A stretch of DNA of 64,000 nt from Chloroflexota bacterium. Lineage in GTDB: Bacteria > Chloroflexota > Anaerolineae > Anaerolineales > Villigracilaceae. The position numbers and the translations under genes are program-made. Under the pieces are notes generated by a model, which made no database searches, was not told where the DNA came from, and was given only the letters and a program-made list of their open reading frames with translations. The stretch covers positions 1,116,001 to 1,180,000 of the forward strand of contig JABFGC010000001.1 in assembly GCA_013112685.1 (NCBI GenBank), in the 5' to 3' direction. Shown piece after piece: positions 17,911 through 26,483 of this stretch. The number at the start of each line of letters is the position of its first letter. Position 1 is the stretch's first letter.

Positions 17911-17949
17911 TAATTCCCTTCGCAGACAGGCGGGGTTTTTCCCAGGGGG

Positions 17950-17955
17950 TATAAT
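17950..17955 (+). promoter_or_regulatory. TATAAT 9 nt upstream of the tsaE ATG (leaderless candidate)
   Basis: A perfect -10 lies nine bases before the start codon of the tsaE operon, and no Shine-Dalgarno is present between them. Confidence 0.5.
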
Positions 17956-17964
17956 TCAACCGCT

Positions 17965-18462
17965 ATGCCCATCCTGGATGCCCACATGCTGGAATTTTTC
18001 AGCCGAAGCCCGGAGCAGACTCGTCGCATTGGTGTACGGCTCGGCGGTTTGCTCAAGGCTGGCGATGTCATTTGTTTGGAGGGAAATTTGGGGGCAGGTA
18101 AAACCACCATCGCGCAGGGCTTGGCTCAGGGCTGGGGGTCGCTCGATGCGGTTTCAAGCCCGACGTTCATCCTCGTCAACATGTATCGCCGCGCCGACGG
18201 CGGGCATCTCTTTCATCTGGATGCCTACCGCCTCGACTCCGTGCCGGAAGCGGAGCAGCTCGACCTCGACTCGATGCTCGCTGAGGGCGCACTGATCATC
18301 GAATGGCCCGAACGGCTTGGAAACCTGATTCCCAAAGAACATTTGTGGATTCAACTCGAACACATGGCGGAGGAACACCGTCGGATGAACTTCCATGCGC
18401 ACGGCAAACGCTACGATGAGCTGCTGGACGGCGTCCGCCACTCCATGTTTGGAGGCGCGTAA
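17965..18462 (+). CDS. tsaE: tRNA threonylcarbamoyladenosine biosynthesis ATPase TsaE
   Basis: A 165-residue P-loop ATPase with Walker A LEGNLGAGKTTIAQGLA (about 31-47), SSPTFILVNMY (switch region), LFHLDAYRLDS (Walker B) and IIEWPERL. TsaE works with TsaB and TsaD to make the t6A modification at position 37 of ANN-decoding tRNAs. Its stop overlaps the tsaB start by one base (TAATG). Family length and motif order are normal. Confidence 0.93.
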   Translation: MPILDAHMLEFFSRSPEQTRRIGVRLGGLLKAGDVICLEGNLGAGKTTIAQGLAQGWGSLDAVSSPTFILVNMYRRADGGHLFHLDAYRLDSVPEAEQLDLDSMLAEGALIIEWPERLGNLIPKEHLWIQLEHMAEEHRRMNFHAHGKRYDELLDGVRHSMFGGA

Positions 18463-19127
18463 TGCTGCTTGCCGTTGATACCTCCACCGCACAGGTGGGA
18501 CTGGCTTTGTACGATGGGGAACACGTGCTGGGCGAGATGACCTGGACGACGCGCCAGCATCACACCACCGAACTTTCCCCGGCTCTTTCCGGACTTTTGA
18601 AGCGCTGCGGCGTGACCATGAGTCAAGTCAACGCTTTGGGCGTGGCGATTGGTCCGGGGTCGTTCACCAGTTTGAGAGTTGGGCTTTCGCTGGTGAAGGG
18701 CATTGCGCTGGCGCGCAGCCTGCCGGTGATGGGCATCCCCACGCTGGATGTCATTGCGACGGCTCAGCCTCATTCAAAACATCCGCTGATCGCCGTGCTT
18801 CAAGCCGGGCGGACGCGAATCGCTTTCGGCGTGTATAAAAGCCACAGGTCCGGCTGGCAGGCTGAAGGTCCGGTGCGAAGCGGGACGGTGGACGAGTTGC
18901 TGCATGAGGTCGAAGGTCCGGTCGTCATCGCAGGCGAGTTGACATCCGAAGAAAGAAAGAAAATTTCCAAAAAGAAAAAGGTTCAGTTGGCTTCGCCGGC
19001 TTATTGTGTGAAGCGCCCGTCGGTTCTGGCGGAACTGGCATGGAACCGTTGGCAGGAAAACCAGACGGATGATGCGGCAACGCTTGCGCCGATCTATCTG
19101 CACGTGGCAGGGACGCCGATCCAATGA
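18462..19127 (+). CDS. tsaB: tRNA threonylcarbamoyladenosine biosynthesis protein TsaB
   Basis: A 221-residue ASKHA-fold protein: LLAVDTSTAQVGLALYDG at the start, AIGPGSFTSLRVGLSLVKGIALA (the family signature, about 63-85) and PTLDVIATAQ. It is the scaffold partner of TsaD. Its TGA is the first part of a palindromic repeat, so the stop codon overlaps that element. tsaD is not in the window. Confidence 0.93.
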   Translation: MLLAVDTSTAQVGLALYDGEHVLGEMTWTTRQHHTTELSPALSGLLKRCGVTMSQVNALGVAIGPGSFTSLRVGLSLVKGIALARSLPVMGIPTLDVIATAQPHSKHPLIAVLQAGRTRIAFGVYKSHRSGWQAEGPVRSGTVDELLHEVEGPVVIAGELTSEERKKISKKKKVQLASPAYCVKRPSVLAELAWNRWQENQTDDAATLAPIYLHVAGTPIQ

Positions 19128-19220
19128 GACCTGACAGGTCTTTGATGAGTGAACCGACCGCAGCGATTTTGTAGATATGAATCCAGATGAGCAAAGGCAT
19201 CACGAAGACCTGTCAGGTCT
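19127..19220. repeat. Split AGACCTGACAGGTCT palindromes flanking the rimI start
   Basis: AGACCTGACAGGTCT at 19127-19141 and its reverse complement AGACCTGTCAGGTCT at 19206-19220 enclose 64 bases. The first overlaps the tsaB stop and the second is translated as part of the RimI N-terminus. Confidence 0.7.
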
Positions 19221-19677
19221 GGTTATCCGTAAAATGACATTGAACGACCTCGAGCAGGTGGTTGCAATTGACCAGGTTTCGTTTTCGCTGCCGTGGCCCC
19301 CGCGCTCCTTTCAATTCGAGTTGACGGATAACCAGGCTTCCCGCTGCTGGGTGGTGGAGGGCGATGGGCGCGTGATCGCGATGATCGTCAGCTGGCTGAT
19401 CCTGGACGAACTGCACATCGCCACGATTGCCACGCGCCCGGAGCATCGCCGGCGCGGAATTGGGAAACGCCTGCTCTTGCACGCCCTGCTCGCCGCACGG
19501 AAAGAGGGCGCGGTGAAGTCGTTTTTGGAAGTGCGCGAGAGCAATGTCATCGCGCGGAAGATGTACCGCGATTTCGGCTTTGTGGAAGACGGACGCCGCA
19601 AGGAATACTACAAGGACAACAACGAGGATGCCATCCTGATGACGTTGAACGATCTGGAGCGCCTGCAAGGAGCCTGA
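19177..19677 (+). CDS. rimI: Ribosomal protein bS18 N-acetyltransferase RimI-like (GNAT)
   Basis: A 166-residue GNAT enzyme: IRKMTLNDLEQVVAIDQVSFSLPW, the acetyl-CoA loop IATRPEHRRRGIGKRLL, then SFLEVRESNVIARKMYRDFGF. Its place between tsaB and other genes is typical of rimI. The family begins just before VIRKMTL. ATG at 19177 adds about 15 residues (MNPDEQRHHEDLSGL), part of which is the translated palindrome, while ATG at 19234 would remove the first beta strand. I therefore favour 19177 or an unusual codon near 19219. Confidence 0.85.
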   Translation: MNPDEQRHHEDLSGLVIRKMTLNDLEQVVAIDQVSFSLPWPPRSFQFELTDNQASRCWVVEGDGRVIAMIVSWLILDELHIATIATRPEHRRRGIGKRLLLHALLAARKEGAVKSFLEVRESNVIARKMYRDFGFVEDGRRKEYYKDNNEDAILMTLNDLERLQGA

Positions 19678-20320
19678 ATGAGCGCCGAAACGACCCTCGC
19701 CCGCATTGCAAAGGAAATCGCCGCCTGTACAAAGTGCGCGCTGCACGAGTCGCGGAAAAGGGCGGTGGCGGGCGAAGGTCCGGCGGATGCGGAGATTATG
19801 TTGATCGGCGAGGGGACCCGGTTTTCACGAAGACGAGCAGGGGCGTCCGTTCGTGGGCGCTTCTGGAAAATTTCTCGACCAGTTGCTGACGCAGGCGGAG
19901 TTGAACCGCTCGGATGTTTTTATCGCCAATGTGGTCAAGTGCCGCCCGCCAGGCAACCGCGACCCGCAGGCGGATGAACTGGCGGCGTGCGACGAGTACC
20001 TCGAAGCGCAGATAAATGCCGTCAATCCGAGTATCATTGTGACCCTGGGACGCTTCTCGATGGGCAGGTTCATTCCCGGGGCGAAGATCACCGCCATCCA
20101 CGGGCGGATGCACAAGGTCGGCGAGCGGTTTGTCATCCCGATGTTTCACCCGGCGGCGGCGCTGCATCAGGCGGCGTTGAAGCCGTCCATTCTGGCGGAT
20201 TTCGCACGGTCGCCTGAACAGTTGGACGAGGCGCGCAAGTCGCTGGGAAGAACTCAAAAGCAAACGCGAAAAAGGGTCGAACCAAAGGATGAGAAACCCA
20301 GGCAATTGAGCCTGTTTTGA
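19678..20320 (+). CDS. Family-4 (Fe-S) uracil-DNA glycosylase (frameshifted)
   Basis: Removes uracil from DNA. The cluster cysteines are visible in AACTKCAL (N-terminus) and in VKCRPPGNRDPQADELAAC. The active-site text is IGEGPG...GRPFVGASGKFLDQLL, and the late motif is MFHPAAAL. A run of four G at 19812-19815 has one base too many; removing it joins the two halves perfectly. The ATG directly follows the rimI stop (TGAATG), so tsaE-tsaB-rimI-udg is one operon. The length of about 213 residues is normal. Confidence 0.88.
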
Positions 20321-20322
20321 TA

Positions 20323-20411
20323 ACTGATGTTACGCACCCTCACCCCCGTCCCCTCTCCCAGCGGGAGAGGGGTGAAGGGGTGAGGGAGAAAGAACTGCGC
20401 AACATGAGTTA
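20323..20411. repeat. Palindromic element with CCCTCACCCC core and TAACTCATGTTACGC-like ends
   Basis: The core 20337-20386 is a G/C-rich hairpin (CCCTCACCCCC...CCCTCTCCC / GGGAGAGGGG...GGGGTGAGGG). It is flanked by ACTGATGTTACGCA and TGCGCAACATGAGTTA, the same terminal motif seen on the MITE-like elements at 26.3 and 54.6 kb. Confidence 0.7.
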
Positions 20412-20448
20412 ATAACATGTCGGGAATTATTCCCAAATAAGGAAAAGA

Positions 20449-21771
20449 ATGACCACAAAAGAAACATTGATCCAAAAATTGAAGGATAAAAAGGCGAAGG
20501 TCGCCATTTTGGGGTTGGGCTATGTCGGCTTGCCGCTGGCGGTTGTGTTCGGTCAGGCGGGTTTTCACGTCACCGGCGTGGACCCGGACAAACGAAAAAT
20601 CGCTTCGCTGTCGAAGGGCGAGTCGTATATCCCGGATGTCAAAACCGACGATATTGCCGGTCTGGTCAAGGGCGGGTTGCTCGCCGCTACCACGGATTTC
20701 TCCATCCTCAAGGAAATGGATGCAGTCAGTATTTGCGTGCCGACGCCTCTGCGTCAAACCGGCGACCCGGATATGTCGTTCATCATCTCCGCGATGGAGG
20801 AGTTGAGCAAGCACATGCACAGAGGCATGGTGGTGGTGTTGGAATCCACCACGTATCCCGGCACGACGCGCGAACTGCTCCTGCCGAAACTGGGAACGGA
20901 GCATAGCCTGACGGTGGGCGAGGATTGGTTCCTTGCCTTCTCGCCGGAGCGCGTGGACCCGGGGCGCGAGGATTGGACCACGATCAACACGCCCAAGGTG
21001 ATGGGCGGCATCACCGAAGCGTGCGGCGAGGTGGCAGCCGCCTGGTATGAAGGCGCAATCCAAACCGTGCATCGCGTCTCCTCGGCGGAGGCGGCGGAGA
21101 TGTCGAAACTGCTGGAGAACACATTCCGCATGATCAATATCGGCCTGGTCAATGAACTGGCGATCATGTGTGAATACCTCGGCGTGGACGTGTGGGAGGT
21201 GATTGACGCCGCCGCGACCAAGCCCTTCGGCTTCATGAAATTTACGCCTGGTCCCGGGCTGGGCGGGCACTGCATCCCGATTGACCCGCTGTACCTCTCG
21301 TGGAAGATGAAGTCGTTCAACTACAACGCCCGCTTCATCGAGCTGGCGTCCGAGATCAATACGAACATGCCGCGTTACGTGGTCAACCGCGTGCTGGAGG
21401 CGATGAACGACCGCGGGAAGACGTTGAAAGGCTCCAAAGTGCTGGTCTTGGGCGCGGCGTACAAACCCGATATTGACGACGTGCGCGAATCCCCGTCGCT
21501 GGATGTGATCGGTCTGCTGCAAAAGAAGGGCGCGGCGGTCGAGTATCACGACCCATACATCCCGCACATCCATCACGAATACGACGGCTGGCACATGGAC
21601 AGCGTGACGGATATGATGAAATCCGTCAAGGAGGCGGATGTGGTGGTGATCGTCACCAACCACAGGGTTTACGATTACGAGGCGATTGTCAACGCGGCGA
21701 AGTTCGTCTTCGATTCACGCAATGCCACCGGTAAATTGGGCAAGAATAACGAGAAGGTGGAGCGGCTTTAA
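20449..21771 (+). CDS. Nucleotide-sugar 6-dehydrogenase (UDP-HexNAc type, WbpA/WecC-like)
   Basis: A 440-residue NAD-dependent dehydrogenase that oxidises C6 of a UDP-sugar to the acid. N-terminal Rossmann fold ILGLGYVGLPLAVVFGQAGF; PTPLRQTGDPDMSFI; catalytic Cys in GPGLGGHCIPIDPLYLSWK; C-terminal UDP-binding GAAYKPDIDDVRESPS. The sequence is closest in pattern to UDP-N-acetylglucosamine/mannosamine dehydrogenases. The ATG follows AAGGAAAAG. It starts a surface-polysaccharide gene cluster with the epimerase 20 bases downstream. Confidence 0.88.
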   Translation: MTTKETLIQKLKDKKAKVAILGLGYVGLPLAVVFGQAGFHVTGVDPDKRKIASLSKGESYIPDVKTDDIAGLVKGGLLAATTDFSILKEMDAVSICVPTPLRQTGDPDMSFIISAMEELSKHMHRGMVVVLESTTYPGTTRELLLPKLGTEHSLTVGEDWFLAFSPERVDPGREDWTTINTPKVMGGITEACGEVAAAWYEGAIQTVHRVSSAEAAEMSKLLENTFRMINIGLVNELAIMCEYLGVDVWEVIDAAATKPFGFMKFTPGPGLGGHCIPIDPLYLSWKMKSFNYNARFIELASEINTNMPRYVVNRVLEAMNDRGKTLKGSKVLVLGAAYKPDIDDVRESPSLDVIGLLQKKGAAVEYHDPYIPHIHHEYDGWHMDSVTDMMKSVKEADVVVIVTNHRVYDYEAIVNAAKFVFDSRNATGKLGKNNEKVERL

Positions 21772-21791
21772 TTGCAACTCTTGGAGACCGA

Positions 21792-22763
21792 ATGGCACAT
21801 TATTTGGTGACAGGCGCGGCGGGGTTCATCGGCGCGCGGACCTCGGAAATGCTTCTGGAACAGGGTCATACCGTCGTCGGCGTTGACAACCTCAACAGTG
21901 CGTATGATCCGCGCATGAAGGAATACCGCCTGAAGAGGCTTCAGGCATTGCCGGGATTCGAATTCCACCAGCGCGATATTTCCGAGAAACCCATCATCGA
22001 ATTGTTCGAGGGCGAAAAGTTCGATGGCGTGATCCATCTCGCGGCGCGCGCGGGCGTGCGTTACAGCGTGGAAGACCCTTGGGCGTTCGTTCAATCCAAT
22101 GTGATGGGGACGTTGAACATGCTGGAAGTCTGCCGCCAGCATGGATGCAGGAAAATCGTGATGGCATCCACCTCCAGCATTTACGGTGGGAACCCGCCGT
22201 ATCCCACGCCGGAGACCGCCTCCAGCAGCGAGCCGATGCAGCCCTACGCCGCCAGCAAAAAGGGGGCGGAGGCGCTGGCGCATTCGTATCATCACCTCTA
22301 CGATATTGACGTAACGGTGGTGCGGTACTTCACCGTATACGGTCCCGCCGGGAGACCCGACCTTGCCATGTTCCGCTTCGTGCAGTGGATCACCGAGGGT
22401 CTGCCGGTGCGCATCAACGGGGACGGAAAACAATCACGCGGCTTCACGTATGTGGACGACATCGCGCGCGGCACGATTGCGGCGTTGAAACCGCTCGGTT
22501 ATGAAATCGTCAATCTCGGCGGGCATGAGGTCATCACCATCAACGAACTGGTGGAGATGATCGAAGAGTTGACCGGCAAACAGGCGCAGGTGCAGTACGG
22601 TCCGCCCAACCTGGCGGATATGTTCACCAACTGGGCGGATGTGACCAAGGCGCGGGAACTGCTGGAATGGAATCCCCGGGTTGATTTGCGCGAGGGACTT
22701 TCCAACCTCATCGCCTGGTACAACGCCGAGCGCGAGTGGGCGAAGGATGTGCTGACGCCGTAG
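21792..22763 (+). CDS. NAD-dependent nucleotide-sugar epimerase (UDP-glucuronate/GlcNAcA 4-epimerase-like)
   Basis: A 323-residue extended SDR: GAAGFIGARTSEMLLEQGH at the N-terminus, VDNLNSAYDPRMK, HLAARAGVRYSVEDPWAFVQSNV, and the catalytic STSSIYGG with YAASKKGAEALAH (YxxxK). The spacing and DxxNxxYDPRMKxxR text are typical of 4-epimerases acting on UDP-uronic acids, which fits the dehydrogenase just upstream: one makes the acid, the other inverts C4. Confidence 0.87.
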   Translation: MAHYLVTGAAGFIGARTSEMLLEQGHTVVGVDNLNSAYDPRMKEYRLKRLQALPGFEFHQRDISEKPIIELFEGEKFDGVIHLAARAGVRYSVEDPWAFVQSNVMGTLNMLEVCRQHGCRKIVMASTSSIYGGNPPYPTPETASSSEPMQPYAASKKGAEALAHSYHHLYDIDVTVVRYFTVYGPAGRPDLAMFRFVQWITEGLPVRINGDGKQSRGFTYVDDIARGTIAALKPLGYEIVNLGGHEVITINELVEMIEELTGKQAQVQYGPPNLADMFTNWADVTKARELLEWNPRVDLREGLSNLIAWYNAEREWAKDVLTP

Positions 22764-22973
22764 GATTCGAGCCTCGGTGAAGGCGAAAAAACAACAGTGT
22801 GAGTTTAACCCGATAATTTTCAAAGTCCACTTGCAAAATTATCGGGTTATTTCCATTGTTATGAAGAATAAGGTAGGGGCGACCCGTCCAACCCTGAACT
22901 CCTCTTGTTGCGCAAGCGGAGGGTCGCCCTGTGGCGTATGGAACGTCAACATCCCAACCGCCAATTACGCATT

Positions 22974-22979
22974 TATAAT
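22974..22979 (+). promoter_or_regulatory. TATAAT upstream of the flippase gene
   Basis: A consensus -10 lies 19 bases before ATG 22999, giving a very short leader. The preceding stretch (about 22870-22945) contains a relic of the TAGGGGCGACCC repeat (GTAGGGGCGACCC and GGGTCGCCC). Confidence 0.45.
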
Positions 22980-22998
22980 CTTTACGGGCGCATTTTCC

Positions 22999-24315
22999 AT
23001 GACTCTCCTCTCCAAATTCAAAAACGACCCGCTCTTCACGAAAATCATCCGTTCCAGCGGATCGTTATTCAGCAACAACACCCTCGCGCTCGGATTAAGC
23101 GTCGTGCAGGGCATCATGGCAACCCGCCTGCTCGGGCCGGCGGGATTTGGCTTGATCGGCGTAGTGATGGCGTTCGCTTCGACGGTGAACAGCGTCTTCT
23201 CTTTCCGCATGGGTGAGTTGGTGGTGCGCTATGGCGGCGAATATCTGAACAGGCAGGAAAAAGAAAAAGCCTCTGCCTTGCTCAAAACTGCAAGCACAAC
23301 CGAAGCCGCAGTGTCGCTCCTTGCGTTTCTCGTTGTGTTTGCAACTGCACAACTCGCGGAAACCTATCTTGCCAAAACTCCCGACATTGCATGGATGTTC
23401 ACCATCTTTGCCCTGAACCTGCTGGCAAATTTCAGCACTGAAACATCTACGGGCATTTTACAGATCACCGATAAAATCAAATTGCAGGGAACGGTCAATC
23501 TAATTCAAGCCGTCGTCACCACGCTCATTATCGCGGGCGCATTCTTTTTCGGCGGCGGCATTACCATTGTTCTCGTTGCTTATCTCATTGGAAAATCCAT
23601 TCTTGGGTTGGGGCTTTTCGTCCTTGCCCAAATCCAACTGCATCAAAAACTCGGCAGTGGATGGTGGCGCACACCCTTCTCAAAACTCACAGCGCGAAGA
23701 GAGATTTTCCGTTTCGCGTTCAGTTCCAACATCAGTGCGACCATCATCAAACTCTTCCGCGAGAGCGAATTGATCTGGGTCGGTTTCTTTCTCGATACGA
23801 CCGCGGTCGGTTATTATCGCGTGGCATATACCATCACGCATTTCCTCGCCATTCCCGCCGACCCACTCATCGCCACGACTTTTCCTGAAATCAATCGCCT
23901 TGCGGTGGAAAAAGCGTGGGGCAAGCTCAAAAGTTTTCTCAAGAAGATTACGGCGTTTTCATTCGCCTATAACATCGCCATCGGCGCGGGCTTGATTCTC
24001 TTTGGGCATTGGGTCATTCGCATCTACTCCGGCGCGGACTATCTTGCCGCCTACCCCGCTCTCGTCGCGCTCACCATCGGCTTGGTCTTCAATTACATCC
24101 TCTTTTGGAATCGTCCGCTGTTGCTCGCGCTCGGCTTGCCGGAGTTCCCCGTCTATGTCACACTTGCGGCGGGTATCATCAAACTGGCATTCTCGTTCTG
24201 GCTTGTGCCGGTCTATGGCGTGGCGGCGGCGGGTGGGTTGCTGTCGTTTTATTATGTTGCTTCGGTGGGGGTGATGGTTTTGCGCGGGTTGAAGGAAATA
24301 GAGAATAGGGAATAG
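22999..24315 (+). CDS. Wzx-like polysaccharide flippase (MOP superfamily)
   Basis: A multi-pass protein of about 438 residues with roughly 12-14 helices. It starts MTLLSKFKNDPLFTKIIRSSGSLFSNN and continues GIMATRLLGPAGFGLIGVVMAF, typical of polysaccharide_synt transporters that flip lipid-linked oligosaccharides outward. An open frame reaches back to 22777, but that part is intergenic repeat; ATG at 22999 puts the conserved N-terminal amphipathic segment first. The cluster order dehydrogenase, epimerase, flippase, glycosyltransferase supports a surface-glycan role. Confidence 0.87.
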   Translation: MTLLSKFKNDPLFTKIIRSSGSLFSNNTLALGLSVVQGIMATRLLGPAGFGLIGVVMAFASTVNSVFSFRMGELVVRYGGEYLNRQEKEKASALLKTASTTEAAVSLLAFLVVFATAQLAETYLAKTPDIAWMFTIFALNLLANFSTETSTGILQITDKIKLQGTVNLIQAVVTTLIIAGAFFFGGGITIVLVAYLIGKSILGLGLFVLAQIQLHQKLGSGWWRTPFSKLTARREIFRFAFSSNISATIIKLFRESELIWVGFFLDTTAVGYYRVAYTITHFLAIPADPLIATTFPEINRLAVEKAWGKLKSFLKKITAFSFAYNIAIGAGLILFGHWVIRIYSGADYLAAYPALVALTIGLVFNYILFWNRPLLLALGLPEFPVYVTLAAGIIKLAFSFWLVPVYGVAAAGGLLSFYYVASVGVMVLRGLKEIENRE

Positions 24316-24316
24316 G

Positions 24317-25483
24317 ATGAAGATTACGCTCATCACCAACTCGCGGATTCCTTCGCTGACCGCAAATTCGATTCAAGCGATGAAGGTCGCTCAAGCCTTG
24401 ATGCAATTGGGACACGACATCAAGATGTTCGCCCCTGCCGAGACGGAATTACCCAATTACCAATTACTACTTACCCATTACGGCTTACGCCTCGCCCCGA
24501 ACCTCGAACTGCTTCCGTCCATCAGCGGATTCAAACGCCTCGACTTTATCGTCCATGCCCAGCGGGCTGCGAAGCGATTCGGCGCGGATTTGATCTACAC
24601 CTGGCTGCCCCAGTCGGCGGCATTGGGCGCGTGGATGGGCTATCCTGTTGTCCTCGAAATGCACGCGGATAATTCTGGCAAGTTGGGCGTGTGGTGGATG
24701 CGTCAATTCTGGAAACAGAAGACGCCCAAGGTGATGACGGTCACAACGTCAGCGTTGAGAAAGGCTTTGGAGCGCTCGACCAACTTCCAGTTTAAGGATG
24801 AGGCGGTGCTGCTCGCGCCGAACGGCGTCGAGTTGGAGAAGTATGCGGGTTTGCCCAGTCCAGTCGAGGCGCGTCGTCAATTAAATTTGAAAGAGGGATT
24901 GACCGTTGGGTTCACAGGTCACATTTACCCCGGGCGCGGCGCGGATCTATTGTTTGAACTCGCCAGGCAAATGCCTGCGGTGAATTTTCTGTGGGTGGGC
25001 GGCACACCTGAGGTGGTGGATTTTTGGCGCTCCAAATTGACCGAGGCGGGCATGACCAATGTGACGATGACCGGCTTTGTGAAGCACGAGGCGATCCCAC
25101 TGTATCAAGCCGCAGCGGATGTGCTGCTGATGCCGTACTCACGCTCCATCGAGGCTTCGAGCGGGCAGGACATTGCCGAGGTCATCAACCCGATGAAGAT
25201 GTTCGAGTATATGGCAGCGGGGCGGGGAATCGTGTGCGCGGATTTGAGTGTGATCCGCGAGGTGTTGAATGAGGGGAATGCGGTATTGGTGGAGCCGGTG
25301 GAGGAAGGGAATAGGGAATGGGGAATAGGGAATTGGAAGACGGCGATTGAGGCGTTGCTTGCCGATGAGCCGCGTCGTTTGGCGTTGGGGATGCAAGCTC
25401 GCAAGGATGTGGCGCAGTTAACGTGGGTCAAGCGCGAAGAGCGGGTGATGGAGTTGCTGAACAAAAACCTCCAAAGTCTCTGA
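24317..25483 (+). CDS. GT4-family glycosyltransferase with low-complexity insertions
   Basis: A 388-residue GT-B enzyme: ITLITNSRIPSLTANSIQAMKVAQAL, NGVELEKYAG, VGFTGHIYPGRGADLLFEL, LLMPYSRSIEASSGQDIAEVINPMKMFEYMAAG (donor site). Two stretches look like simple-repeat DNA translated in frame: YQLLLTHYGLR (about 24458-24490, from AATTACCAATTAC-type units) and EEGNREWGIGNWK (about 25305-25340, from GGGAATAGGGAAT units). The frame is intact, so the gene probably still works. It begins two bases after the flippase stop. Confidence 0.85.
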   Translation: MKITLITNSRIPSLTANSIQAMKVAQALMQLGHDIKMFAPAETELPNYQLLLTHYGLRLAPNLELLPSISGFKRLDFIVHAQRAAKRFGADLIYTWLPQSAALGAWMGYPVVLEMHADNSGKLGVWWMRQFWKQKTPKVMTVTTSALRKALERSTNFQFKDEAVLLAPNGVELEKYAGLPSPVEARRQLNLKEGLTVGFTGHIYPGRGADLLFELARQMPAVNFLWVGGTPEVVDFWRSKLTEAGMTNVTMTGFVKHEAIPLYQAAADVLLMPYSRSIEASSGQDIAEVINPMKMFEYMAAGRGIVCADLSVIREVLNEGNAVLVEPVEEGNREWGIGNWKTAIEALLADEPRRLALGMQARKDVAQLTWVKREERVMELLNKNLQSL

Positions 25484-25500
25484 GACTTCGGAAGTTTCTT

Positions 25501-25734
25501 TTATTCTCTTGTCACTGCTGTCAGATTCATCGTGAGCAGCACGCCGGGTTTGGGGAGTTCGTTCACGCCGATGACCGTCCGCGCGGGGCGGTGGTCTCCC
25601 ATTTTGCTGACGTAGGCGCGGTTCATGCCCGCCGTCCCGCCGATGGTGATGAAGTTGCCGACTTTGGCGATGTGGTTGTACAGTCCGATGGGAGTCGGGG
25701 TATTGGGTGGAGTGGAGGTTTCAACGCCTGGCAT
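25501..25734 (-). pseudogene. RidA/YjgF-family protein with internal deletion
   Basis: Seventy-seven residues carry the N-terminal RidA part (PTPIGLYNHIAKVGNFITIGGTAG) joined directly to the C-terminal part (RTVIGVNELPKPGVLLTMNLTAVT). RidA proteins are about 130 residues, so about 50 central residues are missing while the frame is kept. The conserved arginine that holds the substrate carboxylate is retained in RTVIGVNEL. The start at 25734 overlaps the end of the upstream nucleotidyltransferase by 14 bases. It is probably inactive as a deaminase, because the trimer interface is lost. Confidence 0.6.
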
Positions 25735-26266
25735 TCTCTTTTTCCTTTTGAATAAATTCTGCATAGTCAGGCGGAATTTCGATTCCGAATTTCTGACATA
25801 GTAATTTGACATCATGATAATCATTGTCATCGAGTTTGTAGCCGGTGTGGAATTTGACCATCCACTCCGGTGAAACACACTTGACCGGGTGGCTATTGAT
25901 CCTGCCTTTGCCCGTCAACGAATCGAAGGGATAGGCTACGCCAAAGATGTTGTTTCCTGCCGAGTCGAAGGTGCAGGAGTGGACGTCCACTTCGTGACCG
26001 AACTCGTCGCCGAGGACGAAGTTGCATTCCCAGGAGTCGTCTCGCGGGACCTCCCTGTAGCCGCACGCTTCGAGCAAGGCTTTCAGCGTAGGGACGGCTT
26101 CGTGCGGTATGGCAATGTCCAGGTCCGCGTGGAGGCGGGTTTGTTCGCCGAGCAGGGCATCCACCCCCCAGCCGCCGTCCACGCATACGTCAATGTGATT
26201 CTCTTCAAAAAGACGCAGGATTTGACCAGCATCCTCCGCTGGCATGGTTGGCGCGATTTTTTTCAT
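25721..26266 (-). CDS. Lnu/ANT(2'')-like nucleotidyltransferase
   Basis: A 181-residue minimal nucleotidyltransferase: CVDGGWGVDALLGEQTRLHADLDIAI gives the GGW and HxDLDI metal site, and VLGDEFGHEVDVHSC supplies the third acidic residue. This pattern is shared by lincosamide (Lnu) and aminoglycoside (ANT(2'')) adenylyltransferases and by many uncharacterised relatives, so drug resistance is possible but not shown. It lies beside a degraded RidA and next to mobile DNA, consistent with transfer. Confidence 0.7.
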   Translation of the reverse strand: MKKIAPTMPAEDAGQILRLFEENHIDVCVDGGWGVDALLGEQTRLHADLDIAIPHEAVPTLKALLEACGYREVPRDDSWECNFVLGDEFGHEVDVHSCTFDSAGNNIFGVAYPFDSLTGKGRINSHPVKCVSPEWMVKFHTGYKLDDNDYHDVKLLCQKFGIEIPPDYAEFIQKEKENARR

Positions 26267-26292
26267 GGTCCAATACTTCCTCTGTCGGCTGT

Positions 26293-26440
26293 ATTATATA
26301 ACTCATGTTACGCGGTAGGGGCGACCCATTCATGTTTTGCCAAATGCCGGCACAGGGCGACCCTTTCTTACAGATTGGCTGCCTGTTTTGCCTAAACGGG
26401 TCGCCCCTACGACGAAATCGCGTAAGGTGAGTTATATAAT
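26293..26440. mobile_element. MITE-like element, TAGGGGCGACCC family (copy A, 148 bp)
   Basis: The outer 13-bp terminal inverted repeats are perfect (ATTATATAACTCA ... TGAGTTATATAAT). They are followed inward by TTACGCG-type and GTAGGGGCGACCC / GGGTCGCCCCTAC inverted repeats. There is no coding capacity. The element is homologous in inverted orientation to the one at 54566-54704. Confidence 0.75.
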
Positions 26441-26483
26441 GCCAACGGTCACAAATTGCGCTTTCCCCTTCTAAAAAAGCGTG

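Noticed and set aside
20254..21663. Minus-strand open frame of about 470 codons
   Set aside because: Antisense to the nucleotide-sugar dehydrogenase; no recognisable domain.
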